A DNA stretch of 19,186 nt from an uncultured Clostridium sp. Lineage in GTDB: Bacteria > Bacillota > Clostridia > Peptostreptococcales > Peptostreptococcaceae. Under the pieces are notes generated by a model. That model was not told the DNA's origin. It worked only from the letters and a program-made list of their open reading frames with translations, and did not search any database. Position numbers and translations under genes: made by a program. How positions within the stretch are numbered: position 1 is the first letter of the stretch; every line of letters begins with the position of its first letter. Shown here piece after piece: positions 5,965 through 14,725 of the stretch. The stretch is from NCBI GenBank assembly GCA_900557165.1, contig USRS01000044.1, positions 1-19,186 on the forward strand, read 5' to 3'.

Positions 5965-7665
5965 ATGGCCTATAGGGGAATATACAATAGTTGGGTAGAA
6001 AATCCATATTTTGATGAAAAAACAAGAGAAGAATTAATTGCTTTAAAAGATAATGAAAAAGAAATAGAAGATAGATTCTATAAAAATTTAGAATTTGGAA
6101 CAGCAGGCCTTAGAGGTGTAATAGCTGCGGGAACAAATAGAATAAATATATATACTGTTAGAAGGGCTACCTTTGGTCTTGCAAACTATATATTAAAAAA
6201 CACAAGTAAAGAACAACAATCAAGAGGTGTAGTTGTAGCTCATGATAATAGATTCATGTCTAGAGAATTTTGTATAGAAGCAGCAAATACTCTGGCAGCT
6301 TGTGGAATAAAAGCATATATATTTGATGGATTAAGAACAACTCCAGAATTATCATTTGCTGTTAGAAATTTACATACAATAGCAGGTATAGTTATAACTG
6401 CAAGTCATAATCCACCAGAGTATAATGGATATAAAGTTTATTGGGAAGATGGAGCACAAGTTATGCCAGAAATAGCATCTGCTATTACTGAGGAAATAAA
6501 TGCTATAGAGGATTATTCAACTATTCCAACTTTAACTGATGAAAACAAAGATTTAGTAGTATTACTAGGAGAAGAGCAAGATACTGCTTTTATAGAAGCT
6601 GTCAAAACTCAATTAATAAGAAAAGAATTAGTTAAAAATGTTGGAAAAGAATTTAAAATAGTTTACACACCACTTTGTGGTACTGGAAATGTGCCAGTGA
6701 GAAGAGCTTTAAAAGAAGTAGGTTTTGAAAATGTTCTTGTAGTAAAAGAAGAGGAAATGCCAGATCCAAACTTTGCTGGAATAAAATATCCAAATCCAGA
6801 AGATCAAAAAGCATTAACTAGAGGAATAGAACTTGCTAAAAAAGAAGGAGCTAATTTAGTTATAGCAACTGATCCAGATTGTGATAGAGTTGGTGTTGCA
6901 GTAAAAACTACTACAGGTGAATATGCAATGCTTACAGGAAATCAAATAGGTGGAATGTTAACTAACTACATAATAGAAGCTAAAAAATCTGAAAATAAAT
7001 TAAAAAATAATGAAGTACTTATAAAAACTATAGTTACTTCTGAATTTGGAGCAGACATAGCAAAACTAAATAACTTAGAAGTTATGAATGTGCTTACAGG
7101 TTTCAAATTTATAGGTGAAAAAATAAAATCTTTTGAAGAAAATAACAATGAAAAAACGTATTTATTTGGATATGAAGAAAGTTATGGATACTTAGTAGGA
7201 ACTCATGCAAGAGATAAAGATGGTGTTGTTGCTTCTTTATTGATTTCTGAAATGGCTGCTTTCTATTATTCACAAGGAATGAGTTTATATGAAGGATTAC
7301 AAGAGTTATATAAAAAATACGGATATTTCAAAGAAGAAACAATGTCTTTAACTCTTGCAGGAATAGAAGGATTAGAAAAAATTCAAGAAATAATGTCTTA
7401 TTATAGAAATAATAAAATAGAAAGTTTTAATAACAAAAAGGTAGTTGAAGTTAAAGATTATTCTATGGGAATAGATAACCTTCCAAAAGCAAATGTATTA
7501 AAATATTTCTTAGAAGATGAATCTTGGGTAGCTATTAGACCATCAGGAACTGAGCCAAAACTTAAATTCTATATAGCTGTAAAAGGAAAAGAAGAATCTG
7601 AGTGTGATGAAAAAGTAGCAGGTATTAAGTCGAGTATAAGTGAAGTATTAAATACTTTAATGTAA
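5965..7665 (+). CDS. pgcA: Phosphoglucomutase / phosphomannomutase family enzyme
   Basis: This alpha-D-phosphohexomutase interconverts hexose 1- and 6-phosphates, linking glycolysis to polysaccharide and glycolipid precursors. The 566 aa fit the long phospho-sugar mutase type of Firmicutes (PgcA-like). The four active-site blocks are all there: the phosphoserine loop TASHNP (145-150, S147), the metal loop DPDCDR (303-308), the sugar-binding loop GYEESYGYL (about 395-405) and the phosphate-binding loop RPSGTEPK (525-532). The N-terminal EFGTAGLRG (43-51) is also typical. The start at 5965 has GGAG 10 bases upstream, a slightly long spacing. The gene is monocistronic with its own terminator. 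Specificity for glucose or mannose cannot be read from sequence, so the symbol is by similarity. Confidence 0.9.
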   Translation: MAYRGIYNSWVENPYFDEKTREELIALKDNEKEIEDRFYKNLEFGTAGLRGVIAAGTNRINIYTVRRATFGLANYILKNTSKEQQSRGVVVAHDNRFMSREFCIEAANTLAACGIKAYIFDGLRTTPELSFAVRNLHTIAGIVITASHNPPEYNGYKVYWEDGAQVMPEIASAITEEINAIEDYSTIPTLTDENKDLVVLLGEEQDTAFIEAVKTQLIRKELVKNVGKEFKIVYTPLCGTGNVPVRRALKEVGFENVLVVKEEEMPDPNFAGIKYPNPEDQKALTRGIELAKKEGANLVIATDPDCDRVGVAVKTTTGEYAMLTGNQIGGMLTNYIIEAKKSENKLKNNEVLIKTIVTSEFGADIAKLNNLEVMNVLTGFKFIGEKIKSFEENNNEKTYLFGYEESYGYLVGTHARDKDGVVASLLISEMAAFYYSQGMSLYEGLQELYKKYGYFKEETMSLTLAGIEGLEKIQEIMSYYRNNKIESFNNKKVVEVKDYSMGIDNLPKANVLKYFLEDESWVAIRPSGTEPKLKFYIAVKGKEESECDEKVAGIKSSISEVLNTLM

Positions 7666-7671
7666 TAAACG

Positions 7672-7702
7672 AAAGGTAGCAATTACAATTGCTACCTTTT
7701 TT
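7672..7702 (+). terminator. Intrinsic terminator of the phosphohexomutase gene
   Basis: AAAGGTAGCAATT (7672-7684) is the exact complement of AATTGCTACCTTT (7687-7699); the tip opens into a loop. The T-run continues to 7702. Confidence 0.88.
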
Positions 7703-7789
7703 GATATAATATAATAACTACTAATATAAATTTATTATTAGTAATAGATCATGTTTAATATATGATTATAAAGAAGTTGGAGGTGAAAT

Positions 7790-8635
7790 ATGAAACAAAG
7801 CTTAAATAATAAATATCAAAAATATAATAAAAAGGTAAGGTTTATTATGGAATACTCAAATTATAGAGAAATAAATTCAAAAGCAGCTGAAATATCTTTT
7901 TATTTGCTATTATCATTATTTCCTTTTTTGATATTTACAATAAGTTTAGTAGTTTATACACCGTTAATTAAACTTAGTAAATATATTTTTGTTTTAGATA
8001 AAATGCTTCCAAGTAGTATTTTTAAGATAGTATCAGCCTTAACTCAATCGGCAATTGATAATAGAAGTTTTAATTTTTTAATACTTAGCTTTATATTAGC
8101 AATGTATACCATGTCAAGAGCAGTATTATGTTTAATAAGAGGAATGAACAAATCCTATAATATTAGAGAAACAAGGCCTTATTTTGAAGTTTTATTTATA
8201 TCTTTAGTATTTGTAATAATGCTATTAGTATTAATTTTTATATCAATGATTTTTCTTGTATTTGGTGAAAATATTGGGTCTTTTTTATTTAACTTGATTG
8301 GCCTTGATCAATACTTTATGTACATTTGGAATTTATGCAGATATATAATAGGTATAGTCACTGTAATTATAATACTTATGAATTTATATAGATTCACCCC
8401 AAATAAGAAATTGACTTTTAAAGAGGTTATGCCTGGGGCAGTTGTTTCAACTTTTTGCTGGATAATTGCTTCATTTTGTTATTCTTTTTATTCAAGTAAT
8501 TTTGCAAGATATGATATTATATATGGCAGTTTAGGAGGAATAATAGTATTAATGACATGGGTTTATTTGAGTAGTTGGACTATTTTAATAGGATGTGAAA
8601 TTAATGCTAGATTATATAAAAGAAAAATTAGATAA
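7790..8635 (+). CDS. YihY/virulence factor BrkB family membrane protein
   Basis: This is a 281-aa integral membrane protein with about six hydrophobic segments (roughly residues 35-57, 90-112, 133-160, 178-200, 215-235 and 245-268). Family marks include SKAAEISFYLLLSLFPFLIF (30-49), the RGMNKSYNI block after the second helix, LYRFTPNKK between helices four and five, and YGSLGGIIVLMTWVYLSSW near the end. The basic C-terminus (RLYKRKIR) is also usual. Older databases call the family RNase BN, which is a misnomer; no transport or enzymatic role is settled. GGAGGT lies 7 bases before the ATG. No terminator is evident after it, and the hom promoter begins about 60 bases downstream. Confidence 0.88.
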   Translation: MKQSLNNKYQKYNKKVRFIMEYSNYREINSKAAEISFYLLLSLFPFLIFTISLVVYTPLIKLSKYIFVLDKMLPSSIFKIVSALTQSAIDNRSFNFLILSFILAMYTMSRAVLCLIRGMNKSYNIRETRPYFEVLFISLVFVIMLLVLIFISMIFLVFGENIGSFLFNLIGLDQYFMYIWNLCRYIIGIVTVIIILMNLYRFTPNKKLTFKEVMPGAVVSTFCWIIASFCYSFYSSNFARYDIIYGSLGGIIVLMTWVYLSSWTILIGCEINARLYKRKIR

Positions 8636-8695
8636 ATTTGTCACACAATTAAAATAAATTTAATATATTATAATCAGAAAAATCAAAAAATTGCC

Positions 8696-8724
8696 TTGAC
8701 AATTAATCATAATTCGAATAAGAT
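8696..8724 (+). promoter_or_regulatory. Promoter of the hom T-box transcript
   Basis: A perfect TTGACA (8696-8701) and TAAGAT (8719-8724) are 17 bases apart, placing the transcript start near 8731, just before the conserved T-box 5' block. Confidence 0.75.
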
Positions 8725-8731
8725 TATTTTA

Positions 8732-8993
8732 ATATAGATAATAGATATTATAAAAGCAAAGAATAGGAAGAGTAAATCTAATTCGGTTATCAGAGAGAAA
8801 AGCCCGTGGCTGAAAGGCTTTTTTAATTAGAAAGATTGAAAACTACCTAGGAGCTGTTGTCTGAAGTTATCGAAAGATTTTAGTAAGATAACCGTAAGCT
8901 GCGTTAAAGCATTAAGTGGGTTTTATTTTTATAAAACTAAATTGGGTGGAACCGCGAGAGACTCGTCCCTTTGTTGGGATTGGTCTCTTTTTT
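8732..8993 (+). promoter_or_regulatory. T-box riboswitch of hom, specifier ACT (threonine)
   Basis: This is a tRNA-sensing transcription attenuator. Landmarks in order are the 5' block AAAAGCAAAGAATAG (8752-8766), AGAGAG (8792-8797), the apical stem AAAGCC/GGCTTT, the specifier region with ACT at 8842-8844, TAGGAGCTG (8848-8856), and the T-box TGGGTGGAACCGCG (8943-8956). The specifier is placed by alignment with the leu T-box downstream, where the Leu codon also sits three bases before TAGGAGCTG. The alternative register AAC (Asn) fits the hom gene less well. The T-box variable base is A, predicting U as the tRNA discriminator. Uncharged tRNA would stabilise the antiterminator and allow hom expression. 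Confidence 0.9.
8957..8993 (+). terminator. Attenuator terminator of the hom T-box
   Basis: AGAGACTCGTCCC (8957-8969) pairs with GGGATTGGTCTCT (8976-8988) with one internal mismatch and wobbles, followed by T to 8993. It starts directly after the T-box ACCGCG, so antiterminator and terminator are mutually exclusive. Confidence 0.85.
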
Positions 8994-9027
8994 GATTGAG
9001 CTGATGCATAAAAAGGAGGTAAATAAT

Positions 9028-10233
9028 ATGAAAATAGCTATACTTGGATATGGAACAGTGGGAAAAGGACTTGTAGAAATAATTGAGGGGAATAAAAATA
9101 AAAGAAATATTCAAATAGAAGGTATATTAGTCAGAAATAAAGAAAAATATAAATCTTCGAAATATAATGATATAATAACTGAAAATATTGAGGATATATT
9201 TGATAAAGAAATTGACATCTTGGTAGAATTAATGGGTGGGTTACATCCATCTTATGAATATATAAAAAGAGCTTTAAAAGACAATATAAATGTTGTAACT
9301 GCAAATAAAGATATGTTAGCTGAATATGGAGATAAGCTAGTTAAGATTGCTAAAGAAAATAATGTAAGTTTAAGATTTGAAGCATCTGTAGGAGGAGGAA
9401 TTCCTGTGCTAAAACCTCTTACAGAATCTTTAGAAGGTAATGATATAGAAAGTATGTATGCCATATTAAATGGAACAACAAACTTTATATTAAGTAAAAT
9501 GTATGATGAAGGTCTTCCTTATGAGAAGGTTTTAAAAGAAGCTCAGGAATTAGGTTTTGCAGAAGCTAATCCAGAAGCTGATGTGGAAGGTTATGATGCA
9601 GCTAGAAAACTATCTATTTTATCAACATTAGCATATCATAGAAGAGTATATTGGAAAGATTTTTATTTAGAGGGTATATCAAATCTTGATATGAAAGATA
9701 TGGATTATGCTAAAAAATTAGGTTGTAAAATTAAGTTAGTAGGTCAAAGTAAAAAAAATAAAGAAAATGTAACTGGTTTTGTTAGACCAGTACTTGTGGA
9801 TAACAATAGTTTATTATCGAAAATAGATAATGAATACAATATAGTTGTTCTTAATGGAAATTCTGTTGGAGAATTATCTTTTGTAGGAAAAGGTGCAGGA
9901 AAAGAGCCTACAGGAAGTGCAGTATATGCAGATTTAATAGATATATTTGATAAAAGAATTTCAAATATCGACTCATTTATGCAAGAAAAAATTGAAGTTG
10001 AAAAAACTATAAGTAATAACTGTCAAGCTCTACTTAGATTTAAATCACCACAAAAAGAAGAAATTATAAAACTTATAAAAGCTTGTGTAGATGAATTTGA
10101 AATAGTTGAAGATAATGATGAACTTGTTATAATGGTTTATGCAAATTCAGAATATGAAATTAACAATATTTTATGTTTAATTAGAGATAAGGGATATTGC
10201 AAAGAAAGTAGAAAATTATTAAAAATAAGCTAA
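9028..10233 (+). CDS. hom: Homoserine dehydrogenase
   Basis: This enzyme reduces aspartate semialdehyde to homoserine with NAD(P)H, the branch step to threonine and methionine. The frame is open from 8971, but the first codons lie inside the terminator; ATG at 9028 has AAGGAGGT at 9013-9020 and starts directly with the Rossmann fold, giving 401 aa. Visible motifs are GYGTVG (7-12), TANKDMLA (91-98), FEASVGGGIP (117-126), NGTTNFIL (148-155) and DVEGYDAARK (185-194). D190 and K194 match the catalytic Asp/Lys of the family. The C-terminal 75 residues occupy the place of the ACT regulatory domain but lack its usual 'DxPGVL' motif, so feedback sensing may be altered. It stands alone, without thrB, thrC or asd next to it, and is controlled by the T-box upstream. 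Confidence 0.93.
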   Translation: MKIAILGYGTVGKGLVEIIEGNKNKRNIQIEGILVRNKEKYKSSKYNDIITENIEDIFDKEIDILVELMGGLHPSYEYIKRALKDNINVVTANKDMLAEYGDKLVKIAKENNVSLRFEASVGGGIPVLKPLTESLEGNDIESMYAILNGTTNFILSKMYDEGLPYEKVLKEAQELGFAEANPEADVEGYDAARKLSILSTLAYHRRVYWKDFYLEGISNLDMKDMDYAKKLGCKIKLVGQSKKNKENVTGFVRPVLVDNNSLLSKIDNEYNIVVLNGNSVGELSFVGKGAGKEPTGSAVYADLIDIFDKRISNIDSFMQEKIEVEKTISNNCQALLRFKSPQKEEIIKLIKACVDEFEIVEDNDELVIMVYANSEYEINNILCLIRDKGYCKESRKLLKIS

Positions 10234-10235
10234 AT

Positions 10236-10277
10236 AAAAAGTAGTTACTACATAAATTATGCAGTAACTACTTTTTT
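10236..10277. terminator. Bidirectional terminator between hom and the 121-aa gene
   Basis: AAAAAGTAGTTACTACATA (10236-10254) pairs with 10258-10276 with one mismatch and a 3-base tip, flanked by A- and T-runs on both sides. It serves convergent genes. Confidence 0.85.
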
Positions 10278-10642
10278 TAGAATGTTTTTATTTCTTTTTT
10301 TTCATCAAATAATGTGTTGTTTATTAAGTCTATATAAGGTTTTGTAGTAATATAAGATGCAGATAAATAGACTCTTCTTTTATCTTTTCTTTGCCAAAGT
10401 CTAAATTTAATATTTTCATCTTTTTGAAAAAGATTTTTATAATAAAATTCAACATTTTCTAATATTCTCGCTTCTTCTTCATTTACTTTTACTTCAGCTA
10501 AAATTTCTTTGATTCTTTTATTTATATTTTCATCAGAAAGGTAAGACAAACATAATTTAAATTGTGTTTTATAATCAATATCTTTGTATTTTGTGCATAT
10601 TTTTTTTGTCATTTTATGGGCCTTTTCATATATGCCGTCCAT
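10277..10642 (-). CDS. Protein of unknown function, 121 aa
   Basis: This is a soluble, charged protein without signal peptide or membrane segments. The N-terminal 40 residues (AHKMTKKICTKYKDIDYKTQFKLCLSYL) follow the 'A-x-K-x-x-K...Y-x-x-x-x-x-L' helix pattern seen in small proteins of phage and plasmid origin. The C-terminal half has two aromatic/basic strands (IKFRLWQRKDKRRVYLSASY). An AAGGAG ribosome binding site precedes the ATG by about 8 bases. It lies between two amino-acid biosynthesis units transcribed the other way, so it is not part of either. The phage-like resemblance is an impression from pattern only; no function is assigned. Confidence 0.65.
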   Translation of the reverse strand: MDGIYEKAHKMTKKICTKYKDIDYKTQFKLCLSYLSDENINKRIKEILAEVKVNEEEARILENVEFYYKNLFQKDENIKFRLWQRKDKRRVYLSASYITTKPYIDLINNTLFDEKKEIKTF

Positions 10643-10791
10643 TTTTACTCTCCTTTCATGATATTGTAATATTATACAATTCCTTTATATATATTATTAA
10701 ATTAAAATAATATAAATTACTTAAAATATAAATAAATGTAAAGATTTAGAAAAATAATTTTGTGAAAATTTAGAAAAGTAAAATAAAGTTA

Positions 10792-10820
10792 TTGACGAGG
10801 AATAAGTGATAGTATACTAT
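10792..10820 (+). promoter_or_regulatory. Promoter of the leu T-box transcript
   Basis: TTGACG (10792-10797) is followed by overlapping -10 candidates TATACT (10813-10818, spacing 15) and TACTAT (10815-10820, spacing 17). The T-box 5' block begins about 20 bases later. Confidence 0.65.
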
Positions 10821-10825
10821 TACTA

Positions 10826-11079
10826 ATAAGCTAAATAAATAAAAGCAAAGAATAGAAGTAGTAAGAATTTTGAAACTTACAGAGAGTCAAAGGATGGTGA
10901 AAATTTGGCAGTGAATGATTCTGAACTTGTCTAGGAGCTGTTTGTCTAGGACAAATCGTAAATCTGCGTTATAAGATAAATAATCTAAGTGATTATTGTA
11001 AAGTGAACTTATTTTAAGTTAACTAGAGTGGTACCGCGAGAATAAATCCTCGTCTCTAATATGGAGATGGGGATTTTTT
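10826..11079 (+). promoter_or_regulatory. T-box riboswitch of the leu operon, specifier CTT (leucine)
   Basis: The order of landmarks is AAAAGCAAAGAATAG (10841-10855, identical to the hom leader), AGAGAG (10881-10886), the upper stem AGAGTCA/TGATTCT, GAA plus the Leu codon CTT (10926-10928), TAGGAGCTG (10932-10940), and the T-box AGAGTGGTACCGCG (11025-11038). The variable base is T, which pairs with the A discriminator of tRNA-Leu. Specifier, variable base and downstream leu genes agree. Leucine starvation should raise transcription of leuACDB. Confidence 0.95.
11045..11079 (+). terminator. Attenuator terminator of the leu T-box
   Basis: AATCCTCGTCTC (11045-11056) pairs with 11064-11075 (GAGATGGGGATT) through 12 pairs including wobbles, followed by T to 11079. 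Confidence 0.88.
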
Positions 11080-11183
11080 ATTATAAGTAAATAATGAAAT
11101 CAGCTAAGAATATGATAAATTTTATTATTGAATACAAAATGCAAATTATATAATATAAAAAAATTAAATGAGGGGGATTTAAT

Positions 11184-12893
11184 ATGAATTTTGATTGTAC
11201 AAAATATAAAAGAGCAAATTTTCAACCAAAGAATTTTAAAGATAGACAATGGCCAGATAAGGAAATAACTAAAGCACCAATATGGTGTAGTGTTGACTTA
11301 AGAGATGGAAATCAATCATTACCAACACCTATGAATGTGGATGAAAAAATAAAAATGTTTAATATGTTACTAGAAGTTGGCTTTAAAGAAATTGAAATAG
11401 GATTTCCATCAGCTTCACAAACAGAATATGATTTTTTAAGAAAATTAATAGATGAAGATCTAATTCCTGATGATGTGACAATTCAAGTATTAACTCAATC
11501 TAGAGAACATTTAATAGTAAAAACATTTGAATCATTAAAAGGATGTAAAAAAGCTATAGTTCATTTATACAATTCCACATCAATTCTTCAAAGAGAAGTA
11601 GTTTTTCATAAAAGTAAAGATGAAATTATGGATATAGCTGTAAAAGGAGCTGAAATTTTTAATAGAGAAGCTAAAAAATATCCACAAACTAAGTTTCAAT
11701 ATGAATATTCACCTGAGAGTTTTACAGGAACAGAAATGGATTATGCCTTAGAAATTTGTGAAGCTGTCATGGATGTCTGGAAGCCAACATCTGATAATAA
11801 AATGATAATAAATTTACCATCAACTGTTGAGATGACCACACCAAATCTTTATGCAGATCAAATTGAATGGTTTAGCAGAAAAATAAAACATAGAGATTGT
11901 GTAACTATAAGTTTACATCCACATAATGATAGGGGGACATCTGTGGCAGCATGTGAACTAGGAATTTTAGCTGGTGCTGATAGAATAGAAGGAACTTTAT
12001 TTGGAAATGGAGAAAGAACAGGAAATTTAGATATAATAACAGTTGCTATGAATATGTATTCGAGTGGGATTGATCCAAAGCTTGATTTTAGTAATATTTT
12101 AAAAATAACAGATATTTATAAAAAATGCACTAAACTTGATGTTCACGTGAGACATCCATATGCTGGTGACTTAGTATTTTCTGCTTTTTCTGGATCTCAT
12201 CAAGATGCCATTAGAAAAGGGATGAAAGCTAGAAAAGAAAGAAATGAATATAAGTGGGAAGTTCCCTATTTACCAATAGATCCTCATGATTTAGGTAGAG
12301 AGTATAAAGAGATAATTAGAATTAATTCTCAATCAGGTAAAGGTGGAGCAATTTATATTATGGAGAATGAATTTGGATTTAATATACCTAAAAATATGCA
12401 TAAATACTTTGGTAAGGTGGTAAAAGAAGCTTCTGATAAGATGGGGAAAGAACTATCACCACAGGAAATTTATGATTTGTTTAAAGAGTGGTATATAGAT
12501 ATTGCAACACCGTATAGACTTAAAAAATACAAAATTAACTCAGTAAATTCAGATGTCTATGATATAAAAAATTGTGCTGAAAATAATATATTGGAATTGG
12601 AAGCTATTATAAATTTTGAAGGCAAAGATTATATAATAAAAGGCCAAGGAAATGGACCTATAGATGCTTTTAATAATGCCTTAAAGCAAAAAGAGCTTAA
12701 AAACTATAAATTTAAAAATTATTATGAACATGCATTAAGTGATGGCTCTCATGCAAAGGGTGTTGCTTATGTGGAAATAGAAGATAAAGGAGAGCCCTAC
12801 TTTGGCGTTGGTATATCAGAAAATATAAACACAGCAGCTATAAATGCACTAATGAATGCTATTAATAAAAGTTATATGAAAATGATAATATAG
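11184..12893 (+). CDS. leuA: 2-isopropylmalate synthase, type 2
   Basis: This is the first step of leucine synthesis: acetyl-CoA plus 2-oxoisovalerate gives 2-isopropylmalate. At 569 aa it belongs to the longer type 2 group, which starts with an extended N-terminus ([20 protein letters not shown]) before the TIM barrel. Metal and substrate residues are visible in SVDLRDGNQ (36-44; D41, R40), HPHNDRG (245-251) and [10 protein letters not shown] (274-283). The last 140 or so residues form the leucine-sensing dimer domain, including the [19 protein letters not shown] end. A GAGGGGGAT ribosome binding site precedes the ATG. It is the first gene of leuA-leuC-leuD-leuB under the Leu T-box; product inhibition by leucine is expected in addition. 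Confidence 0.95.
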   Translation: MNFDCTKYKRANFQPKNFKDRQWPDKEITKAPIWCSVDLRDGNQSLPTPMNVDEKIKMFNMLLEVGFKEIEIGFPSASQTEYDFLRKLIDEDLIPDDVTIQVLTQSREHLIVKTFESLKGCKKAIVHLYNSTSILQREVVFHKSKDEIMDIAVKGAEIFNREAKKYPQTKFQYEYSPESFTGTEMDYALEICEAVMDVWKPTSDNKMIINLPSTVEMTTPNLYADQIEWFSRKIKHRDCVTISLHPHNDRGTSVAACELGILAGADRIEGTLFGNGERTGNLDIITVAMNMYSSGIDPKLDFSNILKITDIYKKCTKLDVHVRHPYAGDLVFSAFSGSHQDAIRKGMKARKERNEYKWEVPYLPIDPHDLGREYKEIIRINSQSGKGGAIYIMENEFGFNIPKNMHKYFGKVVKEASDKMGKELSPQEIYDLFKEWYIDIATPYRLKKYKINSVNSDVYDIKNCAENNILELEAIINFEGKDYIIKGQGNGPIDAFNNALKQKELKNYKFKNYYEHALSDGSHAKGVAYVEIEDKGEPYFGVGISENINTAAINALMNAINKSYMKMII

Positions 12894-12906
12894 GGGGATA
12901 AAAAAT

Positions 12907-14211
12907 ATGGGGATGACAATGACACAAAAAATATTGGCAGATCATGCTAATTTAAAAAAAGTTAAAAAAGGGCAATTAATAGAAGCTAAACTTGACTTAG
13001 TTCTTGGAAATGATATAACAACACCAGTTGCCATAAAAGAATTTGAAAAATTAAATATAAATAAAGTTTTTGATGAAAGTAAAGTAGCTATAGTTCTTGA
13101 TCATTTCACACCCAATAAAGATATAAAAAGTGCTGAGCAATGTAAGGTGGCTAGAAATTTTGCTAATTGTAAAAATATAAAAAATTATTTTGATGTGGGA
13201 GATATGGGAATAGAACATTGCCTACTTCCTGAAAAAGGTTTAGTAAGTGCAGGAGATGTTGTAATAGGAGCCGATTCTCATACTTGTACTTATGGTGCTT
13301 TAGGATTGTTTTCTACAGGAATAGGTTCTACAGATATGGCAGCAGGTATGGCAACAGGAAAAGCATGGTTTAAAGTTCCAGGAGCTATAAAGTTTATATT
13401 AAAAAATAAACCATCTAAATGGATAAGTGGAAAGGATATTATACTTCATATAATAGGAAAAATTGGTGTAGATGGAGCTAGATACATGTCTATGGAATTT
13501 GCAGGAGATGGAATTAAGTATTTAAGTATGGATGATAGATTTACAATTTGTAATATGGCCATAGAAGCAGGTGCAAAAAATGGAATATTCCCTGTTGATA
13601 ATATAACCGAAGAATATATAAAAAATCATCCTTGTAAAACTATAGATAAAAATCCTAAAATTTATACTGCTGATGAAGAAGCTATTTATGATAGTGTTGT
13701 TGAAATTGATTTAAGTACATTAAAACCAACGGTAGCTTTTCCTCATTTACCTGAAAATACAAGAACAATAGAAGAAATTAATGAAGATATAAAAATAGAT
13801 CAAGTGGTTATAGGTTCTTGTACAAATGGAAGAATAAGTGACTTAAAAATAGCTGCACAAATTATGAAAAATAAAAAAGTAGCAAATAATGTTAGATGTA
13901 TAGTGATTCCAGGAACACAAAGCATATATTTAGAAGCTATAGAAAAAGGATATATATCTGAACTTGTAAAAGCAGGAGCTGCTATATCAACACCAACATG
14001 TGGACCATGTCTTGGAGGTCATATGGGAATTTTAGGAGAAGGAGAAAAAGCGGTCTCAACAACAAATAGAAATTTTGTAGGACGAATGGGTCATGTAAAA
14101 TCTGAAGTTTATTTAGCTAGTCCAGCTGTTGCGGCAGCATCTGCTATAACTGGGAAAATATCTTCACCAAAAGAAGTATGTGAAAAAACAGAGGAGGAAG
14201 TAGTATGTTAG
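12907..14211 (+). CDS. leuC: 3-isopropylmalate dehydratase, large subunit
   Basis: This is the iron-sulfur subunit of the LeuCD isomerase that converts 2-isopropylmalate to 3-isopropylmalate. The 434-aa aconitase-type protein has the substrate motif [10 protein letters not shown] (121-130) and the [4Fe-4S] ligands C305 (GSCTNGR), C365 and C368 ([10 protein letters not shown]). The length suits the shorter LeuC type of clostridia and archaea (about 420) rather than the 466-aa enterobacterial form. ATG codons at 12907, 12913 and 12919 compete; I chose 12907 because GGGGGAT lies about 8 bases upstream and MGMT-x-x-KIL is a common family start. It lies 13 bases after leuA, and its end overlaps the start of leuD by 7 bases. 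Confidence 0.95.
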   Translation: MGMTMTQKILADHANLKKVKKGQLIEAKLDLVLGNDITTPVAIKEFEKLNINKVFDESKVAIVLDHFTPNKDIKSAEQCKVARNFANCKNIKNYFDVGDMGIEHCLLPEKGLVSAGDVVIGADSHTCTYGALGLFSTGIGSTDMAAGMATGKAWFKVPGAIKFILKNKPSKWISGKDIILHIIGKIGVDGARYMSMEFAGDGIKYLSMDDRFTICNMAIEAGAKNGIFPVDNITEEYIKNHPCKTIDKNPKIYTADEEAIYDSVVEIDLSTLKPTVAFPHLPENTRTIEEINEDIKIDQVVIGSCTNGRISDLKIAAQIMKNKKVANNVRCIVIPGTQSIYLEAIEKGYISELVKAGAAISTPTCGPCLGGHMGILGEGEKAVSTTNRNFVGRMGHVKSEVYLASPAVAAASAITGKISSPKEVCEKTEEEVVC

Positions 14212-14696
14212 TGAGTGGAAAAGTTTTTAAGTATGGAGATAATATAGATACAGATGTAATAATACCAGCTAGATATTTAAATACTTCTGACGAAAATGAA
14301 TTATCATCTCATTGTATGGAAGATATTGATAAAGATTTTGTAAAGAATGTTAACAAAGGAGATATAATTGTTGCAAAGAAAAACTTTGGATGTGGTTCAT
14401 CTAGAGAGCATGCTCCAATAGCCATAAAGATGAGTGGCATATCTTGTGTAATAGCATCTACCTTTGCAAGAATTTTTTATAGAAACTCTATTAATATAGG
14501 TCTACCAATTCTTGAATGTGAAGAAGCAGCTCAAAAAATAGAACCAGGAGATAAATTAGAAATAGATTTTAGGAGTGGAATTATAAAAAATATAAGTAAA
14601 AATGAAGAATATAGAGCAGAGCCTTTTCCAGAGTTTATGCAAAATATTATTTCAAAAGGTGGTTTAATAAAATCAATTGAAAAAAATGAATTGTAA
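14205..14696 (+). CDS. leuD: 3-isopropylmalate dehydratase, small subunit
   Basis: This is the swivelling subunit that completes the LeuCD active site. The 163-aa length matches the short LeuD type that partners the short LeuC. Motifs are [15 protein letters not shown] (11-25) and [11 protein letters not shown] (61-71), which contributes the substrate-contacting Ser/Arg. The ATG at 14205 lies inside the last codons of leuC, with GAGGAGG upstream, so the two subunits are probably translationally coupled. It is followed 29 bases later by leuB. Confidence 0.95.
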   Translation: MLVSGKVFKYGDNIDTDVIIPARYLNTSDENELSSHCMEDIDKDFVKNVNKGDIIVAKKNFGCGSSREHAPIAIKMSGISCVIASTFARIFYRNSINIGLPILECEEAAQKIEPGDKLEIDFRSGIIKNISKNEEYRAEPFPEFMQNIISKGGLIKSIEKNEL

Positions 14697-14725
14697 AATA
14701 TAAATTATTATTTGGGGGATAATAT

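Noticed and set aside
5801..6025. 74-codon minus-strand ORF
   Set aside because: Phe/Ile/Leu-rich translation of AT-rich intergenic DNA overlapping the start of the phosphohexomutase; no ribosome binding site.
8971..9027. 19 extra codons at the start of the hom frame
   Set aside because: They lie in the T-box terminator and its U-tract; ATG at 9028 has an ideal ribosome binding site and begins with the Rossmann fold.
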